Source: Caryophanales bacterium UBA4100 (GTDB taxonomy: Bacteria > Bacillota > Bacilli > Paenibacillales > UBA4045). From it: 64,000 bases of DNA. Each line of letters opens with the position of its first letter. Within the stretch, counting starts at the first letter, position 1. The stretch is taken from the NCBI GenBank assembly GCA_002383285.1, contig DFXU01000049.1, positions 1 to 64,000 of the forward strand. The letters are read 5' to 3'. Both the position numbers and the translations under genes were made by a program. Shown here one piece after another: positions 25,331 through 35,249 of the stretch. The notes below the pieces were generated by a model. The model was not told where the DNA came from. It was given only the letters and a program-made list of their open reading frames with translations, and made no database searches.

Positions 25331-25836
25331 GGAATACAGAGCGTTATGAGGTTGAGGGAGCGAATGCGCTGTGGCAAATTTATCGAACTGTAAGCAGATG
25401 GAAGGGAGTGCGAAATTTCATCTGCATTCAGTTCAGTAGATATTGTCCGTCATTATCCACGAAGAACTGGATCTATCGCCATATGCTAGGGATGAGGGTT
25501 GGGAAGGATACAGCCTTTGCGCTCATGGTCATGGTGGATGTATTCTTCCCCGAACGTATACATATCGGGGATAATACGATTATCGGATATAACACGACGA
25601 TACTAACCCATGAATACCTAATCGGTGAATATCGACTAGGTGATGTGAACATTGGTTCACATGTGATGATTGGAGCGAATACGACAATTTTACCTGGAGT
25701 TACGATTGGTGATCGTGCTGTTGTTGCGGCTGGTTCCATTGTACATAAGCATGTAGCGGCTGGCACATTTGTTGGAGGTAATCCGCTGCGTGTGATACGC
25801 GAGTCTGGGGAAGATGATTCTGCGCATCTATCTTAG
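25324..25836 (+). CDS. hexapeptide-repeat acyltransferase (YvoF-like)
   Basis: A 170-aa protein of the left-handed beta-helix acetyltransferase family, with imperfect hexapeptides IHIGDNTIIGYNTTI and IGDRAVVAAGSIV. It corresponds in place to yvoF at the end of the Bacillus hprK operon. The ATG at 25324 overlaps ppaX; longer extensions lie within ppaX and are unlikely. The acceptor is unknown. Confidence 0.85.
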   Translation: MLRNTERYEVEGANALWQIYRTVSRWKGVRNFICIQFSRYCPSLSTKNWIYRHMLGMRVGKDTAFALMVMVDVFFPERIHIGDNTIIGYNTTILTHEYLIGEYRLGDVNIGSHVMIGANTTILPGVTIGDRAVVAAGSIVHKHVAAGTFVGGNPLRVIRESGEDDSAHLS

Positions 25837-25924
25837 GTGTGCAAAATTCACTTTATGCACCAACTGAGAGTCAGTACCTTATAAGTATGGAAATTCGGAC
25901 GCCTTAGGGTGTTTTTCTTGTTTT

Positions 25925-25954
25925 TTGACGTTGAATTCTTGAGTATGGTAAAAT
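25925..25954 (+). promoter_or_regulatory. promoter of the histidine operon
   Basis: TTGACG (25925-25930) and TAAAAT (25949-25954) with an 18-nt spacer, about 90 nt before hisZ. The only convincing sigma-A promoter upstream of the his genes. Confidence 0.65.
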
Positions 25955-25989
25955 AATGGGTATCCTTTATGGATCTAATATGGTAATAT

Positions 25990-26003
25990 GGTAACAAGTT
26001 ACC
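25990..26003. promoter_or_regulatory. palindrome GGTAAC-AA-GTTACC in his leader
   Basis: Perfect 6-bp arms with a 2-nt centre, roughly 30 nt downstream of the predicted transcription start and preceded by a GGTAAT half-repeat. Position suggests a repressor operator for the his genes. No T-box leader was recognised. Confidence 0.5.
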
Positions 26004-26045
26004 GCGATAAAGTATTTTCAAAAATAAGTGGAGTTGAATTTGACG

Positions 26046-27245
26046 ATGACTAAGCCAAGAGTATTCGAAAAGCCAGGCGGCGTAAAGGATTACCTGCCGG
26101 AGGCCGTTAACAAGCTAAGAACGATTGAGTGGAATGTGCTGGCATGCATGAAGAGCTGGGGCTACCGGCAGATTATGACTCCGACACTGGAATATTATGA
26201 TACCGTTGGTGTAGCGAGCTCTACAGCTAATGAGAAGCTGTTTAAGCTGCTGGATAAACGGGGAACAACATTGGTATTACGTTCAGAGATGACAGCACCA
26301 ATTGCACGAGTGGTTGCCTCTTTGTTGAAGGAAGAAGCTTTACCACTAAGGCTATCACACCATTCTAATGTGTTCAGAGCAATTGAGGAGGAAGCGGGTC
26401 GAGAGGCAGAATTCTTCCAGACAGGCGTAGAATTGGTCGGTGATGGATCCGCTGAGGCTGATGCTGAGGTTGTCGCGCTAGCCGTGGCTTGTCTGAAGGC
26501 GGCAGGCGTAACTGAATTCAAGATTGCACTTGGACACATTGGTTTCCTAAACGGGTTATTCGATTCCACCCTAGATCGCTTCCCAGAGGAGCAGCAGATA
26601 TTGAAGGAATGTCTACTCAAGAGAGATTATGTAGGCTACCGACACAGCTTGGGAAGTGTTCCTGTAAGCGATGAGGTTAAACTCGAGCTGGAGCGTATTC
26701 TGAGGCTTCGTGGCGGCAAGGAAGTTTGCAGCCATGCTGAATTGATGACAAAGGATCCGGAAGCACTGGCTTCCTTGCGCCATCTATGCGAGGTCTGGGA
26801 TGTGCTCAATGCTTATGGTGTAAGTGATCATGTACTCATTGACCTAACGATGATTGGCAATTTTTCATACTATACGGGCTTGATCTTTGAAGGCTATGCA
26901 GCTGATTTAGGCTTTCCTGTATGCAGTGGTGGTCGGTATGATAACCTACTGGAATTATTCGGAAGGCCTGCAGCAGCGACAGGATTCGCGCTTGCTACAA
27001 ACCGGATTATGCAGGTAGCGCTTGATGATCCTGAGGATGCGCCATACCGTGTATTGATTGTATATAATCGTAAGCAACGCGCGGAAGCAGTACAGAAGGC
27101 TTTGGAATTACGTTTGAAGCAAGGGTACATGGTTGAAACCCGCTATACAGAGAATCTCACTGCTGCAGAGAATATGAATGTTTCGGATGATGGTAGATAC
27201 CATTATGATGGTGGCATTTATCGTGAAATCATTCAGTTTGGATAA
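26046..27245 (+). CDS. hisZ: ATP phosphoribosyltransferase regulatory subunit
   Basis: A 399-aa HisRS-like protein without tRNA-binding domain, required by short-form HisG. Class-II synthetase-like core with YDTVGVASS, the R-rich SHHSNVFR and GGRYDNLLELFG. Start ATG 26046 matches the MTKPRVFEKPGG family N-terminus; TTG 26040 with GTGGAG 6 nt upstream is a fair alternative. First gene of hisZGDBHAFIE. The presence of HisZ agrees with the short HisG next to it. Confidence 0.93.
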   Translation: MTKPRVFEKPGGVKDYLPEAVNKLRTIEWNVLACMKSWGYRQIMTPTLEYYDTVGVASSTANEKLFKLLDKRGTTLVLRSEMTAPIARVVASLLKEEALPLRLSHHSNVFRAIEEEAGREAEFFQTGVELVGDGSAEADAEVVALAVACLKAAGVTEFKIALGHIGFLNGLFDSTLDRFPEEQQILKECLLKRDYVGYRHSLGSVPVSDEVKLELERILRLRGGKEVCSHAELMTKDPEALASLRHLCEVWDVLNAYGVSDHVLIDLTMIGNFSYYTGLIFEGYAADLGFPVCSGGRYDNLLELFGRPAAATGFALATNRIMQVALDDPEDAPYRVLIVYNRKQRAEAVQKALELRLKQGYMVETRYTENLTAAENMNVSDDGRYHYDGGIYREIIQFG

Positions 27246-27295
27246 ATCTCAGTATTCAATTCTAATTCATAGATATAAGGGTGTGTGTTATAACA

Positions 27296-27925
27296 ATGGG
27301 GCAAGAGATATTAAAGGTTGCAATGCCAAAGGGCAGAATATATAAGCAAGCATCGAAGCTGTTTCGGGAAGCGGGCTTTCCGATACCTGAGGATTTCGAT
27401 GAGTCACGAAGGCTGATCCTTCCGTTACCAGAGGCTGGACTAGAGTTTATTATGGCTAAACCGGCGGATGTTGCTACTTTCGTGGAGTATGGTGTAGCGG
27501 ATATAGGTATCGTTGGTAAGGATGTTCTGATGGAAGAGGACCGTGCTGTCTATGAATTAATAGATCTTGGCATTGCCAGGTGTCGGATGTCGGTCATCGG
27601 CATGCCAGACTGGAAGCCTGTCATGCATCCGCGAGTTGCAACCAAGTATCCGAACGTAGCATCGCGCTACTTCCGCGAAATTGGCCAACAGGTGGAGATT
27701 ATTAAGCTGAACGGCTCGATTGAGTTAGCGCCAATGATTGGCTTAGCTGATCGTATTGTGGATATGGTCGAATCCGGGCAGACCATTCGTGATAACGGAC
27801 TGCTAGAGATGGAGAAGATGTTCGATGTAACATCCCGTCTCATTGCTAACCGTGTTAGTTATCGAATGAAGAACGAAACGATTCAAGCGTTATGTGATCG
27901 TCTGCAATTGGCGATACGCTTATAG
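27296..27925 (+). CDS. hisG: ATP phosphoribosyltransferase, short form
   Basis: A 209-aa HisG of the short, HisZ-dependent type, catalysing ATP + PRPP condensation, the first step of histidine synthesis. It lacks the C-terminal allosteric domain of long His[12 protein letters not shown] opens the protein and the PRPP-binding segment lies near [14 protein letters not shown] 27296 is chosen over GTG 27281, which overlaps the ribosome site AAGGGTG. Confidence 0.95.
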   Translation: MGQEILKVAMPKGRIYKQASKLFREAGFPIPEDFDESRRLILPLPEAGLEFIMAKPADVATFVEYGVADIGIVGKDVLMEEDRAVYELIDLGIARCRMSVIGMPDWKPVMHPRVATKYPNVASRYFREIGQQVEIIKLNGSIELAPMIGLADRIVDMVESGQTIRDNGLLEMEKMFDVTSRLIANRVSYRMKNETIQALCDRLQLAIRL

Positions 27926-27960
27926 ATAAGTTGATGAAGTGAACGGAGGAATGACGCGAT

Positions 27961-29253
27961 ATGAAGATAATGTCGGCTGAGGATTTTACTTTTACGAGAG
28001 CTGTTGAATATGGTACTGAAGCGCAGAATGAGACAGTTAAGGAACTGATTACAGCTGTACGTAATGAAGGCGATGCTGCTGTTAGAAGGTTTACGGAGCA
28101 ATTCGATGGGGTTAAGCTAGCGGATTTCAGAGTAGCAGAAGCGGAGCTGCAAGCAGCCTACGAGCAGGTAGATCATGCTTTCCTTATAGCGCTTCGCCAG
28201 GCGGCTCATAACATTCGAGAATTTCACGAGAAGCAGAAGCGGAATGCCTGGTTTGATCTTCAACCGAATGGCTCAATGGTTGGTCAGACGATACGCCCTC
28301 TGCAACGGGTAGGTGTCTATGTTCCAGGTGGTAAGGCTTCTTATCCGTCGTCTGTGCTGATGAATGTTCTACCTGCACAGGTGGCTGGCGTACAGGAGAT
28401 TGTCATGGTTACTCCTCCCGCTACAGGCGGCAAGGAAGGTATTGATCCTTATATCTTAGTAGCCGCAGCAGAAGCGGGTGTGAAGGAGATGTACCGGATT
28501 GGTGGGGCACAAGCTATTGCTGCCCTTGCTTATGGGACAGAGTCGATTAAACCTGTTGATAAAATTGTAGGACCGGGCAATATATTCGTCGCCTTAGCTA
28601 AGCGGTATGTATTCGGTGTTGTTGATATAGATAGCATAGCTGGACCGAGTGAAATTGTTGTGCTTGCGGACGATACTGCGAATCCGGCTTATATTGCAGC
28701 AGATTTGCTATCGCAGGCGGAGCATGATGAGATGGCTTCGGCTGTTCTTGTCACGCCATCAGCTCGTCTTGCGGAGGCGGTTCGCATTGAAGTTGGGAAG
28801 CAGTTAGCCATATTACCAAAGCGTGATATAGCTGTTCAATCGATCGAGAATAATGGTGTAATCTTACTAGTCAATGATCTGCAAGAAGGCATTCAGGTCA
28901 TTAATCGACTTGCGCCTGAGCATCTTGAGATTATGCTGAACTCTCCATTAGAGTATGTTGGTCAGATTGTGAATGCAGGTGCCATATTCCTTGGTTCTTA
29001 TAGCGCAGAGGCCGTTGGTGATTATTACGCCGGACCTAATCACATTCTGCCAACGAATGGAACAGCTCGTTTCTCCTCACCGCTTAATGTCGATGATTTC
29101 CTCAAGAAGCAAAGCTTGATTTACTATAGTAAGGAAGCGCTTATGGCAAACGGTGATGCAATTATGACACTGGCAAGGCATGAAGGTCTTGAAGGTCATG
29201 CCCGTGCTATCGAAATCCGTATGAAGGAAGAGGGAGCTCTCAATGGCGAATAA
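27961..29253 (+). CDS. hisD: histidinol dehydrogenase
   Basis: A 430-aa zinc enzyme performing the last two oxidations, histidinol to histidine. PGGKASYPSSVLMN, AGPSEIVVLAD and the zinc-site stretch LLSQAEHDEMA are all present. GGAGGAA precedes the ATG by 9 nt. Its end overlaps hisB by 11 nt. Confidence 0.97.
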   Translation: MKIMSAEDFTFTRAVEYGTEAQNETVKELITAVRNEGDAAVRRFTEQFDGVKLADFRVAEAELQAAYEQVDHAFLIALRQAAHNIREFHEKQKRNAWFDLQPNGSMVGQTIRPLQRVGVYVPGGKASYPSSVLMNVLPAQVAGVQEIVMVTPPATGGKEGIDPYILVAAAEAGVKEMYRIGGAQAIAALAYGTESIKPVDKIVGPGNIFVALAKRYVFGVVDIDSIAGPSEIVVLADDTANPAYIAADLLSQAEHDEMASAVLVTPSARLAEAVRIEVGKQLAILPKRDIAVQSIENNGVILLVNDLQEGIQVINRLAPEHLEIMLNSPLEYVGQIVNAGAIFLGSYSAEAVGDYYAGPNHILPTNGTARFSSPLNVDDFLKKQSLIYYSKEALMANGDAIMTLARHEGLEGHARAIEIRMKEEGALNGE

Positions 29254-29857
29254 GGAACAAGTAGACAATGTAGTAAGGACATCATCTGTTTCGCGCAGAA
29301 CGAATGAAACGGATATTCAGCTGACTTTTGGCGTTGACGGAACTGGAATTAGCTCATTGGAGACAGATGTGCCGTTCCTTAATCACATGCTGGATTTATT
29401 CACGAAGCATGGCAAGTTTGATCTTGATGTCATTGCCAAGGGCGATATTGAGGTCGATGATCACCATACAACTGAGGACATTGGTATATGTCTTGGGCAG
29501 ACCCTGTTGAAGGCGTTAGGTGACAAGAGAGGTATTCGTCGTTATGCGAGCGTATTCGTACCAATGGACGAGGCTCTGGCACAGGTCATCATTGATGTGA
29601 GTAATCGCCCTCATCTGGAGTATCGTGCAGAATTCCCTTCTAAACAAGTTGGCAGCTTCGAGGTAGAGCTGGTACATGAGTTTCTATGGAAATTTGCGCT
29701 TGAGGCACGGATCACGCTTCACGTCATCGTCCATTATGGTCACAATACGCATCACATGGTAGAAGCTATCTTCAAGGCGCTCGGCAGAGCCCTGGATGAA
29801 GCAACCTCCATAGATCCACGAGTTCAAGGTGTTCCTTCTACGAAGGGAGTGCTCTAG
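29243..29857 (+). CDS. hisB: imidazoleglycerol-phosphate dehydratase
   Basis: A 204-aa monofunctional dehydratase. Two manganese-binding motifs are present, DDHHTTED and the later GHNTHHMVEA. No fused phosphatase domain, consistent with the separate PHP-type phosphatase at the operon end. AGAGGGAG precedes the ATG inside hisD. Confidence 0.97.
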   Translation: MANKEQVDNVVRTSSVSRRTNETDIQLTFGVDGTGISSLETDVPFLNHMLDLFTKHGKFDLDVIAKGDIEVDDHHTTEDIGICLGQTLLKALGDKRGIRRYASVFVPMDEALAQVIIDVSNRPHLEYRAEFPSKQVGSFEVELVHEFLWKFALEARITLHVIVHYGHNTHHMVEAIFKALGRALDEATSIDPRVQGVPSTKGVL

Positions 29858-29860
29858 CAA

Positions 29861-30466
29861 TTGATAGCCATTATCGATTACGGCATGGGCAATTTGCATA
29901 GTGTGAGTAAAGCTGTGGAACGGCTCGGTTACGAGGCTGTAATTACTGCAGATCACACGCAGATTATGTCTGCTGCAGGAGCGATTCTTCCCGGGGTTGG
30001 AGCCTTCGGTGATGCAATGCAGAATTTACGGCTAACAGGTCTTGATGAGATTACCCGACGATATGCTGCTTCTGGCAAGCCGCTGCTCGGGATTTGCTTA
30101 GGGATGCAGCTATTGTTCACACAGAGTGAAGAGCATGGTACCCATGAAGGGCTGGGGCTGCTTCCAGGTGAAGTTAATCGATTCCGAGGAAGCTATAAGA
30201 TTCCACATATGGGCTGGAATCGATTGAAATTTAATCAAGAGAGTGCATTATTCCAAGGAGTGGAGGAAGGTTATGTCTACTTTGTGCACTCCTTCCATGC
30301 GAATGTACAGCGTCAGTCGGATTTGCTAGCCACAACAGACTACCATCAAGCTGTAACGGCTATCGTAGGTAATGACAATATATACGGCATGCAATTTCAT
30401 CCTGAGAAGAGCGGTGATATTGGTATGCATTTGTTAAAAAATTTCTTGAAGCTAGCAATCGTTTAA
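29861..30466 (+). CDS. hisH: imidazole glycerol phosphate synthase, glutaminase subunit
   Basis: A 201-aa class-I glutamine amidotransferase supplying ammonia to HisF. Nucleophile Cys lies in GICLGMQLLF and the His/Glu pair in MQFHPEKS. The start is TTG 29861, 3 nt after hisB, with AAGGGAG upstream. IIDYGMGNLHSV is the typical N-terminus. Confidence 0.96.
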   Translation: MIAIIDYGMGNLHSVSKAVERLGYEAVITADHTQIMSAAGAILPGVGAFGDAMQNLRLTGLDEITRRYAASGKPLLGICLGMQLLFTQSEEHGTHEGLGLLPGEVNRFRGSYKIPHMGWNRLKFNQESALFQGVEEGYVYFVHSFHANVQRQSDLLATTDYHQAVTAIVGNDNIYGMQFHPEKSGDIGMHLLKNFLKLAIV

Positions 30467-30503
30467 ATAAGACTTAAATAAAGTGTAGAAGGGCAGAGAT
30501 CCA

Positions 30504-31286
30504 TTGCGATTTAGACCGTGTATTGATATTCATCAAGGGAAAGTGAAGCAAATAGTAGGTGAAACGCTAAGTGCTTCTAGCAATGATGTCATTGAGAATT
30601 TTGTGAGTGATAGGGACCCTGGTTACTATGCGTCCATGTATAAGCAGGATCAGCTAAGTGGAGGACATATCATTATGCTAGGGGAGGGTAATGAGGCCGC
30701 AGCGGCTGAGGCCCTTGCTGCATATCCGGGTGGCATGCAAATTGGCGGAGGTATCACAGCGGATAATGCTGAGCGATATTTAGAATTGGGAGCCTCTCAT
30801 GTCATTGTTACCTCTTATGTCTTTCAGAATGGTGAGCTGAATAGCGCGAATTTAAATAACATCGTTGCGAGAATCGGTAAAGAACGCTTAGTCATAGATT
30901 TGAGCTGCAAGGAGCTGGATGGTAAATGGGTCGTGGTTACGAATCAATGGAAGACCTATAGTAACTTTGAAGTTAATCAAGTAAACATTAATCAGCTCGA
31001 AGGTTATTGTGATGAATTCTTAGTTCATGCTGTGGATGTAGAAGGCAAGCGCACAGGAGTGCAGCAATCCTTAGCTCGGCAGCTGGCCGAATGGGTTAGA
31101 ATACCGACGACTTACGCTGGTGGGGCACGTTCGATAGATGATTTGCAATTATTCAATGAACTAACTGCAGGGAAGCTGGATATCACCATTGGCAGTGCAT
31201 TAGATATATTCGGCGGTGAGCTGTCCTACAGAGAAGTAGTTGACTACTGTAACATGCTCCGCCCAGAAGGAGAATTCAAATGCTAG
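30504..31286 (+). CDS. hisA: ProFAR isomerase of the eukaryotic HIS6 type
   Basis: A 260-aa TIM-barrel isomerase, converting ProFAR to PRFAR between HisI/E and HisF. The sequence does not look like ordinary bacterial HisA (AIDLIDGKCVRL type). Instead it follows yeast HIS6: [64 protein letters not shown] and [10 protein letters not shown]. The barrel acids Asp8 and the Asp of VIDLSC are kept. It starts with TTG 30504 and overlaps hisF by 7 nt, so it is a fully integrated operon member in the normal hisA position. Confidence 0.93.
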   Translation: MRFRPCIDIHQGKVKQIVGETLSASSNDVIENFVSDRDPGYYASMYKQDQLSGGHIIMLGEGNEAAAAEALAAYPGGMQIGGGITADNAERYLELGASHVIVTSYVFQNGELNSANLNNIVARIGKERLVIDLSCKELDGKWVVVTNQWKTYSNFEVNQVNINQLEGYCDEFLVHAVDVEGKRTGVQQSLARQLAEWVRIPTTYAGGARSIDDLQLFNELTAGKLDITIGSALDIFGGELSYREVVDYCNMLRPEGEFKC

Positions 31287-32038
31287 CCAAACGAATTATA
31301 CCTTGTTTAGATGTGAAGGATGGCCGAGTTGTTAAAGGCGTAAATTTTATTAATTTGCGAGATGCAGGAGATCCTGTAGAGCTAGCGGCGATCTATGATA
31401 AGGAGGGTGCTGATGAGCTTGTGTTCTTAGATATCTCAGCCTCCGTAGAGGGTCGCTCCACGATGGTGGAGGTCGTGAAGAGAACAGCAGGTGAAATCAC
31501 AATTCCGTTCACGGTAGGTGGCGGTATCTCGCATGTCGATGATATGACGAGGCTGCTTCGGGCAGGTGCTGACAAGATTGGTATCAATACAGCAGCTGTG
31601 AACAACCCTAAGCTCATATCCGATGGAGCGCGCAGATTTGGTTCGCAGTGTATTGTTGTCGCCATTGATGCGAAGTACAATGAAGCATGGGGTGAGTGGG
31701 AGGTTTATACTCACGGTGGACGAACACCAAGCGGTATTCGCGCATTGGCGTGGGTGAAGCAGATCGAGAGCTTAGGCGCAGGTGAAATTCTCCTAACAAG
31801 TATGGACGCGGATGGAACGAAGGATGGGTTCGATATTAAGCTCACTCGTGCGATCTCTGATCTAATCTCGATCCCGGTTATTGCTTCTGGTGGAGCGGGG
31901 ACGGCTGAACACTTCTTCAACGTATTCGAGGAAGGTCACGCAGATGCTGGTCTAGCAGCCACCATCTTTCATTATAAAGAATTAACAATTGAACAAGTGA
32001 AGGCTCATTTGAAGCTTAGAGGAGTGGAAATTAGATGA
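31280..32038 (+). CDS. hisF: imidazole glycerol phosphate synthase, cyclase subunit
   Basis: A 252-aa TIM barrel, complex partner of HisH. Catalytic Asp is in [17 protein letters not shown] and the second in [20 protein letters not shown] and ASGGAGT bind phosphate. AAGGAGAA precedes the ATG, which lies inside hisA. Overlaps hisI by ATGA. Confidence 0.97.
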   Translation: MLAKRIIPCLDVKDGRVVKGVNFINLRDAGDPVELAAIYDKEGADELVFLDISASVEGRSTMVEVVKRTAGEITIPFTVGGGISHVDDMTRLLRAGADKIGINTAAVNNPKLISDGARRFGSQCIVVAIDAKYNEAWGEWEVYTHGGRTPSGIRALAWVKQIESLGAGEILLTSMDADGTKDGFDIKLTRAISDLISIPVIASGGAGTAEHFFNVFEEGHADAGLAATIFHYKELTIEQVKAHLKLRGVEIR

Positions 32039-32739
32039 TGGAACAGAATAATAGGGAACAGACGCTATTCACATTAGAGCAGCTAATGACAGCAATTCGA
32101 TGGGATGAGCAGGGACTTGTCTCGACGATCGTTCAAGATGCCAATAGCAAGGATGTACTCATGCTGGCTTACATGAATAAGGATTCCTTACAGCAGTCGA
32201 TCAACAGTGGCCAGACTTGGTTCTGGAGCCGTTCACGGAATGAGCTGTGGAATAAAGGAGCTACCTCTGGACATACGCAGACCATCAGCTGGTTAAGGTA
32301 CGATTGTGATGCGGATGCGCTCTTAATTGGTGTAGAGCAGACGGGTGCTGCATGTCATACGAGCAATAAAAGCTGCTTCTATAGGCAGGCTGACCTAACG
32401 ACAGGTGGACCATCCTCTATGGTTGAGGAATTAGCGTCCAATCCTGCGATGATCTTGTCGACGCTGCAAGCGACAATCGCTGAGCGGGACGAGCTTCGTC
32501 CAGAGGGTGCGTATACGACTTACCTGTTCGAGAAGGGTATTGATAAAATACTGAAAAAGGTTGGCGAGGAAACAGCTGAGGTTATCATTGCTGCGAAAAA
32601 TCGCGATAAAGAAGAGCTTCGTTATGAGAGCTCTGATCTAATATTTCATCTAATGGTGCTGTGGCGTGAGAGTGGTCTGTCCCTAGAAGCTGTATTGGAA
32701 GAGCTAAGCAATCGACATCTGAAGAAGAAGGTGGAGTAA
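32035..32739 (+). CDS. hisI: bifunctional PR-AMP cyclohydrolase / PR-ATP pyrophosphohydrolase
   Basis: A 234-aa HisI-HisE fusion. The N-terminal cyclohydrolase (about 20-125) has [29 protein letters not shown] and the zinc cysteines CDADALL and [11 protein letters not shown]. The C-terminal pyrophosphohydrolase (about 140-230) has [15 protein letters not shown] and [10 protein letters not shown]. Steps two and three of the pathway. Confidence 0.96.
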   Translation: MMEQNNREQTLFTLEQLMTAIRWDEQGLVSTIVQDANSKDVLMLAYMNKDSLQQSINSGQTWFWSRSRNELWNKGATSGHTQTISWLRYDCDADALLIGVEQTGAACHTSNKSCFYRQADLTTGGPSSMVEELASNPAMILSTLQATIAERDELRPEGAYTTYLFEKGIDKILKKVGEETAEVIIAAKNRDKEELRYESSDLIFHLMVLWRESGLSLEAVLEELSNRHLKKKVE

Positions 32740-32747
32740 CGACGACG

Positions 32748-33554
32748 ATGTTCATAGACTATCACACTCATCATGCTCGTTGTGGTCATGCGATCGGTTC
32801 ATTGGAGGAATATGTGCTACAGGGTATTGAAATTGGCTTAGATCAGCTGGGATTATCCGATCATATGCCATTGTTACATGTGGATCCTGCTACCTATTAC
32901 ACGGGAATGGCTATGCCCATGAATGAATTGTCGAGGTACTTCGAAGAATGTGTATACCTTAAGGAGCAATATAAGGAACAGATTGATATTCGGATCGGAC
33001 TAGAAGGCGACTACATTGAGGGCTATGAGGAGCAGATCGAGCGTATTGTTACCAGCTATCCATGGGATTACGTGATTGGCTCGGTCCATTTTCTCGGAGA
33101 ATGGGATATCTCGGACTCTCGCCAGCTGCATGGCTGGGAGGGGCGTCGTGTAGCTGATGTATATGAGCACTACTATTCGATGGTGCAGAAGGCAGCGAGT
33201 ACTGGCTTTTATCATTATCTTGGGCATCTTGATGTCATTAAACGTTTCGGAAAAATACCAGAAGTAGATATGTGGGACGTAGAGAAACAAACTGTGGATA
33301 TCATTAAGGATAATGATTTGGCAATCGAGCTTAACGCCTCAGGGCTGCGTATGCCGTGTGAGGAGATGTTCCCAAGCCTTCGAATATTACAATATTGCTT
33401 GGAGAGGAATGTGCCGTTGACGGTAGGCTCTGACGCTCATCAGCCAACACGTCTATCGCAGAATTTGGATATTGCAGTCGATTTGTTGAAAGGAATTGGT
33501 TTTCAACAACTGGCTACGTTCAAGGCAGGTAAACGGGTAATGGTTAATATATAG
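32748..33554 (+). CDS. hisJ: histidinol-phosphatase, PHP family
   Basis: A 268-aa PHP-fold metal-dependent phosphatase. The metal motif DYHTHHARCGHA opens the protein, with GLSDHMP, GSVHFL, LGHLDVIKRFG and GSDAHQP later. It removes the phosphate from histidinol phosphate. It ends the operon and is followed by a strong hairpin. hisC, the aminotransferase, is absent here and must lie elsewhere. Confidence 0.93.
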   Translation: MFIDYHTHHARCGHAIGSLEEYVLQGIEIGLDQLGLSDHMPLLHVDPATYYTGMAMPMNELSRYFEECVYLKEQYKEQIDIRIGLEGDYIEGYEEQIERIVTSYPWDYVIGSVHFLGEWDISDSRQLHGWEGRRVADVYEHYYSMVQKAASTGFYHYLGHLDVIKRFGKIPEVDMWDVEKQTVDIIKDNDLAIELNASGLRMPCEEMFPSLRILQYCLERNVPLTVGSDAHQPTRLSQNLDIAVDLLKGIGFQQLATFKAGKRVMVNI

Positions 33555-33576
33555 GACCACACAAGGAATGAATGGT

Positions 33577-33620
33577 GGGGCTGTCCCAAAAGTCTAAATG
33601 ACTGGGACAGCCCCCATTCT
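33577..33620. terminator. bidirectional-type hairpin between hisJ and the phosphate transporter
   Basis: GGGGCTGTCCC (33577-33587) pairs with GGGACAGCCCC (33604-33614), extended inside by AGTC/GACT. T content after the stem is modest on either strand. Convergent position supports a terminator for both genes. Confidence 0.7.
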
Positions 33621-33635
33621 TATTAGCGGTCGTTC

Positions 33636-35249
33636 TTATTCCCCGTATAGAATATACTGGGCGATATTCTTACTATGATCGCCTACACGCTCAAGATTAC
33701 TTAGGATATCAATGTAGATTGCACCTGAATTCCCTGTGCATAGATTTTCATTCAACCGATTAATATGTCCTTGGCGATACAACCGCTCCATACGATCCAG
33801 CTCCGACTCATACTCCAATACAAGTGTAGCTGCCTTCTTATCATTATGCTCAAGAGCATACAGTGCAGTCTCGACTGTTTTATCAGTTAATTCTAGCATT
33901 TTCCTAAGATCCTGCAGTGCATCCTCTGAGAAGTCAACCTTATTAGCAATGCTGGATTCAGCCAATTCCACGATATTCTCGGCATGGTCGCCGATCCGTT
34001 CAATATCATTAATCGTCTGCATCAAGGTGGATGCAATTCCGGATTCACCCTCTGGTAAACCATTCTGATGAATTTTCACCATGTAGGCTGTAATTTTGCG
34101 ATCTAATTCATTAACAAGCTGCTCCTTCTGAAATGCGAGCTGAGCGATCTTCTCGTCCTTGGTAAAGAAATAATTAGAGGCATCTTGCAGGGTTTCCCTT
34201 GCATAACCTCCCATTCGTAGGATTTCATGCTGGGCTTGTCCCAAGGCAATAGATGGCGTTTCTAATAATCGAGGATCCAAAAACTTAGGTTTAAATTCAA
34301 TTTCCTGCATCTTACCGGGTATTATCTTCGTGACAAGCCAAGCTAATACAGGCACTAATGGCAGGAAGATCAGTGTATTCGTAACGTTGAAAGTACCATG
34401 TGCATAGGCAATCTGCATCCGGATATTCACATCGTCGCCTAACCACAGAACGAAGCGATAAACAGGAGTTAGTGCAAGCGTGAATAGAATCGTTCCTGTT
34501 ATATTGAAGATGACGTGAACAAGCGCAGCTCGTTTGGCGGCTACTGTTGCACCAATTGCTGCGAGCACTGCTGTGATTGTAGTCCCGATATTATCACCGA
34601 ATAGCACGGGTAATGCTGCACGGAGATTGATAATGCCTTCATCAGCAAGTGTTTGTAGAATTCCGATTGTTGCACTCGAGCTCTGAACTATCATGGTGAA
34701 CACCGTTCCTACGATAACACCCAATACAGGATTGTGCGATAAGTCCACCATAAAGTTAGTGAAGATAGGTAATTCACGGAGTGGCTTGAGTCCGCCGCCC
34801 ATGGTCGCTAGTCCAAGGAATAATGTACCAAACCCGAATACAATTTGTCCCATATATTGGTATGATTTTTTCTTCATGAAGAAGAGAAGGAATGCACCGA
34901 CAGCAATAATCGGTAACGCATAGTTTTCGATCTTGATTCCTACAATAAATGCTGTCATCGTAGTTCCGATATTAGCTCCTAGAATGACACCAATACCCTG
35001 TCGTAAAGTCATGAGTCCGGCGTTGATTAGACCTATAGCCATTACTGTTGTACCCGTTGATGTCTGGATCAATATGGTCACAATGATACCAACAAGCACA
35101 CCAAGTAGAGGATTAGATGTATATGTAGCTAACAAGTTCCTCATTTTGTCCCCAGCTGTTTTCTGTAGACCATCCGACATGTATTTAATTCCGAATAGAA
35201 AAATTCCTAGACCACCAACAAATTTAAAAAGTACATCCTGCCAATCCAT
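33636..35249 (-). CDS. Na/Pi cotransporter family protein with PhoU-like domain
   Basis: A 537-aa membrane protein. Residues 1-~310 hold eight or nine membrane segments with the duplicated Na/Pi motifs (GANIGTTMTAFIVG and GDNIGTTITAVLA; QTSTGTTVMAIGL and QSSSATIGIL). Residues ~350-537 form a cytoplasmic PhoU-like helical domain (NDIERIGDHAENIVELA, NLERVGDHSKNIAQYI). GGAGG lies 6 nt before ATG 35249; the frame is open a further 35 codons without a ribosome site. Likely sodium-coupled phosphate uptake or efflux. Confidence 0.9.
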   Translation of the reverse strand: MDWQDVLFKFVGGLGIFLFGIKYMSDGLQKTAGDKMRNLLATYTSNPLLGVLVGIIVTILIQTSTGTTVMAIGLINAGLMTLRQGIGVILGANIGTTMTAFIVGIKIENYALPIIAVGAFLLFFMKKKSYQYMGQIVFGFGTLFLGLATMGGGLKPLRELPIFTNFMVDLSHNPVLGVIVGTVFTMIVQSSSATIGILQTLADEGIINLRAALPVLFGDNIGTTITAVLAAIGATVAAKRAALVHVIFNITGTILFTLALTPVYRFVLWLGDDVNIRMQIAYAHGTFNVTNTLIFLPLVPVLAWLVTKIIPGKMQEIEFKPKFLDPRLLETPSIALGQAQHEILRMGGYARETLQDASNYFFTKDEKIAQLAFQKEQLVNELDRKITAYMVKIHQNGLPEGESGIASTLMQTINDIERIGDHAENIVELAESSIANKVDFSEDALQDLRKMLELTDKTVETALYALEHNDKKAATLVLEYESELDRMERLYRQGHINRLNENLCTGNSGAIYIDILSNLERVGDHSKNIAQYILYGE

